NCBI RefSeq assembly: GCF_000967655.1
Contig: NZ_JXYA01000059.1
Span: 1 to 47,804 of the forward strand
Length of the DNA: 47,804 nucleotides
Reading direction: 5' to 3'
Source of the DNA: Pseudoalteromonas rubra
Lineage (GTDB): Bacteria > Pseudomonadota > Gammaproteobacteria > Enterobacterales > Alteromonadaceae
The notes beneath the pieces are model-generated. The model did not search any database and was not told the DNA's origin. It saw only the letters and a list, made by a program, of their open reading frames with translations. The stretch's first letter is position 1; each line of letters begins with the position of its first letter. Of the stretch, positions 44,296 to 47,804 are shown piece after piece. The translations under genes were made by a program, and so were the position numbers.

Positions 44296-44305
44296 AACGT
44301 TAGAC
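44251..44305. repeat. attC recombination site (55 bp)
   Basis: CTAAC..CACTC..AGCC..AGC pairs with GCT..GGCT..AGTG..GTTAG in a nearly continuous hairpin with a TAAA loop and an extrahelical C on the left arm, the features that give attC its strand choice. The right end GTTAGAC fits the GTTRRRY consensus. Confidence 0.85.
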
Positions 44306-44337
44306 GCAAATATTCATTTAAGCAGAGTCGCATAAAA

Positions 44338-45813
44338 ATGAGTAATAAAGATAAAATATTAGAGTTTTATAATTCTGATTTTGAGGGAACGCTTTTTCCT
44401 CTAGAAACGTGTAAATTCATTATTGAAAATGCGTATGATGAACTTGAAGCTTATCTAAATAAAATCGCTGACCCTCGAGATAAAGAGCATTGCTTTTTAC
44501 CTCAACAAGTTGTTTATGCCAGTAAAGCGAAACAGCACCTGAGAAGAACAAAAAAACTTGATCCTGTCGCAGAGTTTTATATGTACCAACTTGCATATAA
44601 GAATAGGGCTATTTTCAATCGTAAACAAAATGATGGAAGGTTAAGTTTTGGATATAAATTTAAAGATGGAAAACCTGTACCAATAAATGAATCTTTCCTG
44701 GATTTTAATGCGCGCTTAAATTCAGTTAAATCAAAGTATAAATATCATATTCAATTTGATATATCGTCTTACTTTAATTCTATTTACCATCATGATCTTA
44801 TTAATTGGTTTGCTTCTTGTGGAGCACCCACTTCAGAGGTCGAGATGTTAGGACAGTTTATGAGGGAGATTAATGGTGGGTTTTCGATTGATTTCCTGCC
44901 TCATGGTATATACCCGTCTAAAATGTTAGGTAGTCACTTCTTGTCATATATAGATTACTCTATGTTAATAAAATCTGAAGAGATGTGCAGATTCATGGAT
45001 GATTTTATTATTGCATCTGATTCAAAAGAAACTGTCACAAAAGACTTTCAAGCGATCCAGAAGCTATTAGGTCAAAAATCTCTAAATATAAATTCTCATA
45101 AGACTCAATTATATATCGATGCTAATGAAGGAATCGATGCACAAGTAGATGAAGTTATAAGTAACATCTTTGGTGAAATCACTATCTATCATGGCTCTGA
45201 TGTAGGTTATGAAACCTTTGAACATATAATGAGGGAGCTAACACCAGAGGAAGTCACTAGTTTAATTCTATTATTAGATAAGATAAATATTTCTGATCGT
45301 GAGGCGAGTTTAGTGCTCGAAGCAATCAATTCTTACACAAATGAACTTCACAAATACCTCCCAATCTTTCTTCATCAACATCCGAATTTGATTAAAAAGG
45401 TTTATGCTTACAGTGAAAAATGTGCTGACAAAGAAGCTTTGGCAGAAGGGTTTTATGGTTTAATCTCACAAAATCACTTTCTGAACGAATATCAATTATT
45501 CTGGTTAGCTAAAATAGTTGAGACATACTTACTTGATACGAAGTTTGCATCGAAGTTACTTAGCGCATTGTACCAACATAATGATGCAACTATTATTTCT
45601 AAAGCAAAAATCCTTGAAATACCAGAGCATAGATATGGAATGCCAGAACTGCGTGAAACCCACCTTAAAAATGGTTCTAGTGGTTGGTTAGCATGGGCTT
45701 CAGCTGTGGGTATGAGAAACGATAACAAGCAGGCTAAAAACTACTTGATGGATTACTTTTCTAAAGTAAGTCCGATAAATAAGTTAATTGGTAGTTGTAT
45801 AAAAAGTTTATAA
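44338..45813 (+). CDS. Cassette 3: reverse transcriptase, probably of the defence (DRT/Abi-like) type
   Basis: A 491-residue protein with RT motifs in order: A, HIQFDISSYFNSIYHHDL (Asp141); B, FLPHGIYPSKMLGSHFL (about 186-202); C, CRFMDDFIIASDS with catalytic Asp221-Asp222 in FMDD; and D, LNINSHKTQ (249-257). The ~230-residue C-terminal extension is helical and without known domain, as in abortive-infection and defence-associated RTs; group-II-intron maturase features (domain X, HNH) and retron features are absent. The gene begins 33 bases after an attC site, so there is no room for an upstream msr-type RNA. It is the only gene of its cassette. An antiphage role is inferred from family and location. 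Confidence 0.82.
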   Translation: MSNKDKILEFYNSDFEGTLFPLETCKFIIENAYDELEAYLNKIADPRDKEHCFLPQQVVYASKAKQHLRRTKKLDPVAEFYMYQLAYKNRAIFNRKQNDGRLSFGYKFKDGKPVPINESFLDFNARLNSVKSKYKYHIQFDISSYFNSIYHHDLINWFASCGAPTSEVEMLGQFMREINGGFSIDFLPHGIYPSKMLGSHFLSYIDYSMLIKSEEMCRFMDDFIIASDSKETVTKDFQAIQKLLGQKSLNINSHKTQLYIDANEGIDAQVDEVISNIFGEITIYHGSDVGYETFEHIMRELTPEEVTSLILLLDKINISDREASLVLEAINSYTNELHKYLPIFLHQHPNLIKKVYAYSEKCADKEALAEGFYGLISQNHFLNEYQLFWLAKIVETYLLDTKFASKLLSALYQHNDATIISKAKILEIPEHRYGMPELRETHLKNGSSGWLAWASAVGMRNDNKQAKNYLMDYFSKVSPINKLIGSCIKSL

Positions 45814-45849
45814 AAGAAATTAAAGCAGAATTAAAAGGGAATTAAAGAA

Positions 45850-45955
45850 GACACCCATTCAAAACCAGCGATCAGTGAGGGAAAAAACACGGATATCCAT
45901 TGTTATCAGTTCCTTTTCTGGCTTGTCATGTGTTAGAAGTTTTCGAATGGGTGTC
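45850..45955. repeat. 106-bp palindromic REP-like element
   Basis: GACACCCATTCAAAAC (45850-45865) is inverted at GTTTTCGAATGGGTGTC (45939-45955), one base inserted. The core AACACGGATATCC in the middle also occurs, in the form AATAACACGGACA(C/T), at 46013-46024 and 47509-47522. It begins 37 bases after the RT stop. Confidence 0.65.
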
Positions 45956-46295
45956 CGAAATAACAGAGACACCCAGCCTTATTTGTTCTAGTTACGGGTC
46001 CGTTGAAAAGGAATAACACGGACATATATGGACGCTCCAGCGATGTCAAGCCGAGAAGGCCTGCGAGATAGCGAATTTTCGTTATCTCGTTCGTTATGTT
46101 ACCCGTGTTGCCGTGCCTGATGTTTGGTCCAGTCCGCTATAAATGTGTTGCTCTGACATATATCCGGGCTTAACTGATTATTCAGCGCCCCAAATGAGTT
46201 CCGAGCCTGCACACCCTAAAATTAATACACCCACTCGGTCTGTAACGACCGAACAAATACACAGACACCCAGTGGCAGACAAGTTTTGGAACGCA

Positions 46296-46517
46296 AGCTA
46301 CGCAGACACCCAACGCAACTTGTTCCTTTAGTGGATGCGCGGACTGTGAATACAAGCGCTACTGCAAATAAATAAGTGAAAACTTTCAGAAATCAGGCTT
46401 TACGGATGAGCACTTTCAGTTGCAACAGTAGTTATTTGGTATTTTGGGGCACAGATAAGCGCTGCCAGAGTAAGACAGTCACCACTTGAATTTAGGATAA
46501 TGACAACTCTATCCTAA
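46296..46517. repeat. Copy 1 of a 222-bp tandem repeat
   Basis: This copy begins AGCTACGCAGACACCCAACG and ends in a perfect 9-base hairpin (TTTAGGATA 46491-46499 with TATCCTAAA 46510-46518). It repeats 243 bases further on with only a few differences, all in the first ~80 bases; the remaining ~140 bases are identical. Confidence 0.9.
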
Positions 46518-46538
46518 AGCTACGTAGACACCCAAAGT

Positions 46539-46760
46539 AGCTACGCAGACACCCAACGCAACTTGTTCCATTAATGGGTTCGTAGACTGTGAATACAAGC
46601 GCTACTGCAAACAGATAAGTGAAAACTTTCAGAAATCAGGCTTTACGGATGAGCACTTTCAGTTGCAACAGTAGTTATTTGGTATTTTGGGGCACAGATA
46701 AGCGCTGCCAGAGTAAGACAGTCACCACTTGAATTTAGGATAATGACAACTCTATCCTAA
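46539..46760. repeat. Copy 2 of the 222-bp tandem repeat
   Basis: Offset of exactly 243 bases from copy 1. The differences are clustered around 46568-46586 (TCCATTAATGGGTTCGTAG instead of TCCTTTAGTGGATGCGCGG) and 46609-46612. It ends at TATCCTAA next to the stop of the RAYT stump. Confidence 0.9.
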
Positions 46761-46925
46761 TAAGCGTTCACAATTTGCCAGGTTAGGGCGCCGCTTTTTT
46801 TGCAGGTGCTCACAAAATTCAGTCAAGGCTTGCTGGCTGCCGACTGCGCCGTGGAATACTTTGGTGAATCGTGTGGTGAGTTTGAGCCAGTTTTCAGGCT
46901 CTATTTGCAATCTGGTGAGGATAGG
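46752..46925 (-). pseudogene. C-terminal remnant of a REP-associated tyrosine transposase (RAYT)
   Basis: Minus-strand translation of 46755-46925 gives PILTRLQIEPENWLKLTTRF and TKVFHGAVGSQQAL followed by TEFCEHLQKKRRPNLANCER: the C-terminal tail of the Y1_Tnp/RAYT family as found in Shewanella, Vibrio and Pseudoalteromonas. The catalytic HUH and Tyr region is missing; upstream the frame runs into unrelated sequence up to 47015 that includes a GACACCCA repeat. Only ~57 residues of an expected ~300 remain, so the transposase is dead. Confidence 0.8.
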
Positions 46926-47010
46926 GTGGGAGCAAAAGCACAGACACCCAGCGTTGTTTGTTCCTTTTATGGGCCCTTGAAGAATGACTGCGACTGCGAG
47001 AAAATACGTA

Positions 47011-47049
47011 GACACCCAGTGGCAGACAGGTTTTGGAGTGGGCGTCTGT
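47011..47049. repeat. REP-like imperfect palindrome
   Basis: GACACCCA (47011-47018) pairs with TGGGCGTC (47039-47046) with one mismatch. The right part, TTTTGGAGTGGGCGTCTGTC followed by AACTCG, recurs at 47671-47696; a related left part, GACACCCAGTGGCAGAC, occurs at 46264-46280. Confidence 0.6.
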
Positions 47050-47135
47050 CAACTCGTGCCCTAGTGCCCTAGAGGGCCAACAAAGGCCGAGCGTAAACAG
47101 TTTGCCCGTTTAAGAACTCATGTAGAGCAAGATTT

Positions 47136-47501
47136 ATGATTGAAAAAATAATATTAGAAGTGCAACAACACCTTCCATTGAAAGTCTCTTTTAGCTCTTG
47201 GAACGGGGATGTGCTGACCATGAGTGGTGAAAATTGGAGTTTTCATACCTTGGGAGCGTGGCGGGTAATCTCAAATGGAGTGGTTGAATTTGCCTGTTGG
47301 GATGAAGGGGCTGAAGATAAGATACTAGAAACCCTAGATACCGAGGTTATAAGGGTGTCGGTGCAAGGACGGCAAATTGCAATAGACCCAGTCTTTGAGT
47401 TGTCCACAGGGAAAAAGCTTGAGATATTTACCTCTGAAACGATAGAACCTTGGGTGCTGTCTTTGCCAAATGGTAGAGACTTCTGTGGAGCGTCAACCTA
47501 A
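47136..47501 (+). CDS. Unknown small protein (121 aa)
   Basis: A soluble acidic protein of 121 residues with a beta-rich pattern (VSFSSWNGDVLTMSGENWSF, VIRVSVQGRQIAIDPVFEL). Size and composition resemble small orphan proteins of the immunity-protein or DUF6188 type in accessory regions, but no family is clear. It sits alone within the REP field, with weak ribosome signal AGAGCAAG. The frame is intact and its composition differs from the repeats, so it is probably a real accessory gene. Confidence 0.55.
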   Translation: MIEKIILEVQQHLPLKVSFSSWNGDVLTMSGENWSFHTLGAWRVISNGVVEFACWDEGAEDKILETLDTEVIRVSVQGRQIAIDPVFELSTGKKLEIFTSETIEPWVLSLPNGRDFCGAST

Positions 47502-47804
47502 GTAAAGGAATAACACGGACACCCAATCAAAAAATCTAACTCCACCCAACCTAGTACAGCTCATTAGTAGAATTATGCAGCCTCAAGGTAGCCAACTGGA
47601 GTCATGTCTTCCAGAGTAATTGAAAGAGACACCCATTCAAAATCAATGCTCAGTGAGAATGGCTGACCAATTTTGGAGTGGGCGTCTGTCAACTCGCCAA
47701 AAGTACTTGTTCTCAGCAATTAACAGCGGCACTGTGAATAGTGTCAAAGCTAAGAATAACCAGTTTTTATTCTCTAAAAACGGGCCTAAATCGAGTAGTT
47801 TTGA
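47502..47804. repeat. REP-like repeats at the window end
   Basis: GACACCCA occurs at 47518-47525 (after AATAACACG) and 47628-47635. The second copy continues as GACACCCATTCAAAATCAAT then GCTCAGTGAG, closely matching the element that begins at 45850. TTTTGGAGTGGGCGTCTGTC at 47671-47690 repeats 47031-47050. No gene is visible up to the window end. Confidence 0.7.

Larger units (their letters stand above)
43135..45813 (+). mobile_element. Integron-type gene cassette cluster without integrase
   Basis: Two clear attC-like palindromes (43751-43846 and 44251-44305) and one possible one (42998-43140) separate three same-strand genes, one gene per segment, in strongly AT-rich DNA. Boundaries read GTTAGCT, GTTAGCT and GTTAGAC, with partners GCTAACA. 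No integron integrase and no attI are in the window, so it is either a CALIN (attC cluster lacking an integrase) or one end of a larger array. No attC is recognisable after the last gene; REP-like repeats begin there. Confidence 0.7.
45814..47135. other. Gene-poor REP-like repeat field
   Basis: This 1.3-kb stretch holds no intact gene that I can support. It contains repeated GACACCCA motifs, a palindrome at 45850-45955, a hairpin at 46064-46089 (CGAGATAGCG with CGTTATCTCG), the tandem copies 46296-46517 and 46539-46760, and the stump of a RAYT gene at 46752-46925. A short frame at 46143-46331 is built from repeat sequence and is not credible as a gene. Confidence 0.75.

Noticed and set aside
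44305..44337. Retron-type msr/msd RNA in front of the RT
   Set aside because: Only 32 bases lie between the attC end and the RT start, too short for an msr-msd region.
46143..46331. Small plus-strand frame in the repeat field
   Set aside because: Its translation (RHPVADKFW, YADTQRNLFL) is made of REP repeat sequence, and the same peptide pattern reappears wherever the repeats occur.
45850..47696. CRISPR array
   Set aside because: The GACACCCA copies are irregularly spaced, occur in both orientations and lack equal-length spacers; they fit REP elements.

Overview
The window looks like chromosomal DNA of a marine gammaproteobacterium, most likely Pseudoalteromonas or a close relative. This is inferred from gene content: a long AcnB, the RimB-like/RimK/desuccinylase trio, a large TonB-dependent receptor, DcaP-type porin and many small orphan regulators. 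It is not based on a marker gene. Coding density is high up to about 42.8 kb. After the acnB terminator the DNA becomes visibly AT-rich and accessory.

Layout. 0-9 kb: a gene tail, an AraC-type membrane regulator with a secreted DJ-1/PfpI protein, a secreted helical protein, a beta-barrel protein, then a LysR gene and a DJ-1/PfpI gene that face away from each other. Both have lost their 5' ends, apparently in one deletion that also removed the shared promoter. An SDR oxidoreductase and a phosphatidylserine-decarboxylase-family enzyme follow. 9-12 kb: small genes, a dicarboxylate/amino-acid:cation symporter, a GNAT enzyme. 12-15.3 kb: a four-gene MlaE-MlaF-MCE-lipoprotein operon whose ATPase lacks the usual catalytic Glu and switch His. 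15.5-20 kb: GH19 muramidase/chitinase, double lamin-tail-domain protein, a four-TM membrane protein and two unknown proteins, all co-directional. 20-25 kb: an uptake locus on the minus strand (AraC regulator fused to a dead NtrC-like AAA+ domain, porin, periplasmic binding protein, DAACS symporter).

25-33 kb: ACT protein, a GH18-like protein without its catalytic Glu, an unknown cytosolic protein, a membrane Ser/Thr kinase with TPRs divergent from an FHA protein, a TonB C-terminal gene remnant, and a secreted M24 peptidase. 33-43 kb: a small unknown protein, an orphan FlhE-like secreted protein, a TonB-dependent receptor, rimB-like/rimK/AstE-like genes and acnB.

43-47.8 kb: an integron-type cassette cluster without an integrase in view. 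Two convincing attC sites and one possible one delimit two cassettes with small membrane-anchored proteins and a third carrying a reverse transcriptase with an intact FMDD centre and a long helical C-terminal extension, the best candidate here for an antiphage system. Beyond it lies a field of REP-like repeats (core GACACCCA), the C-terminal stump of a REP-associated tyrosine transposase, and an almost exact 243-bp-period tandem duplication.
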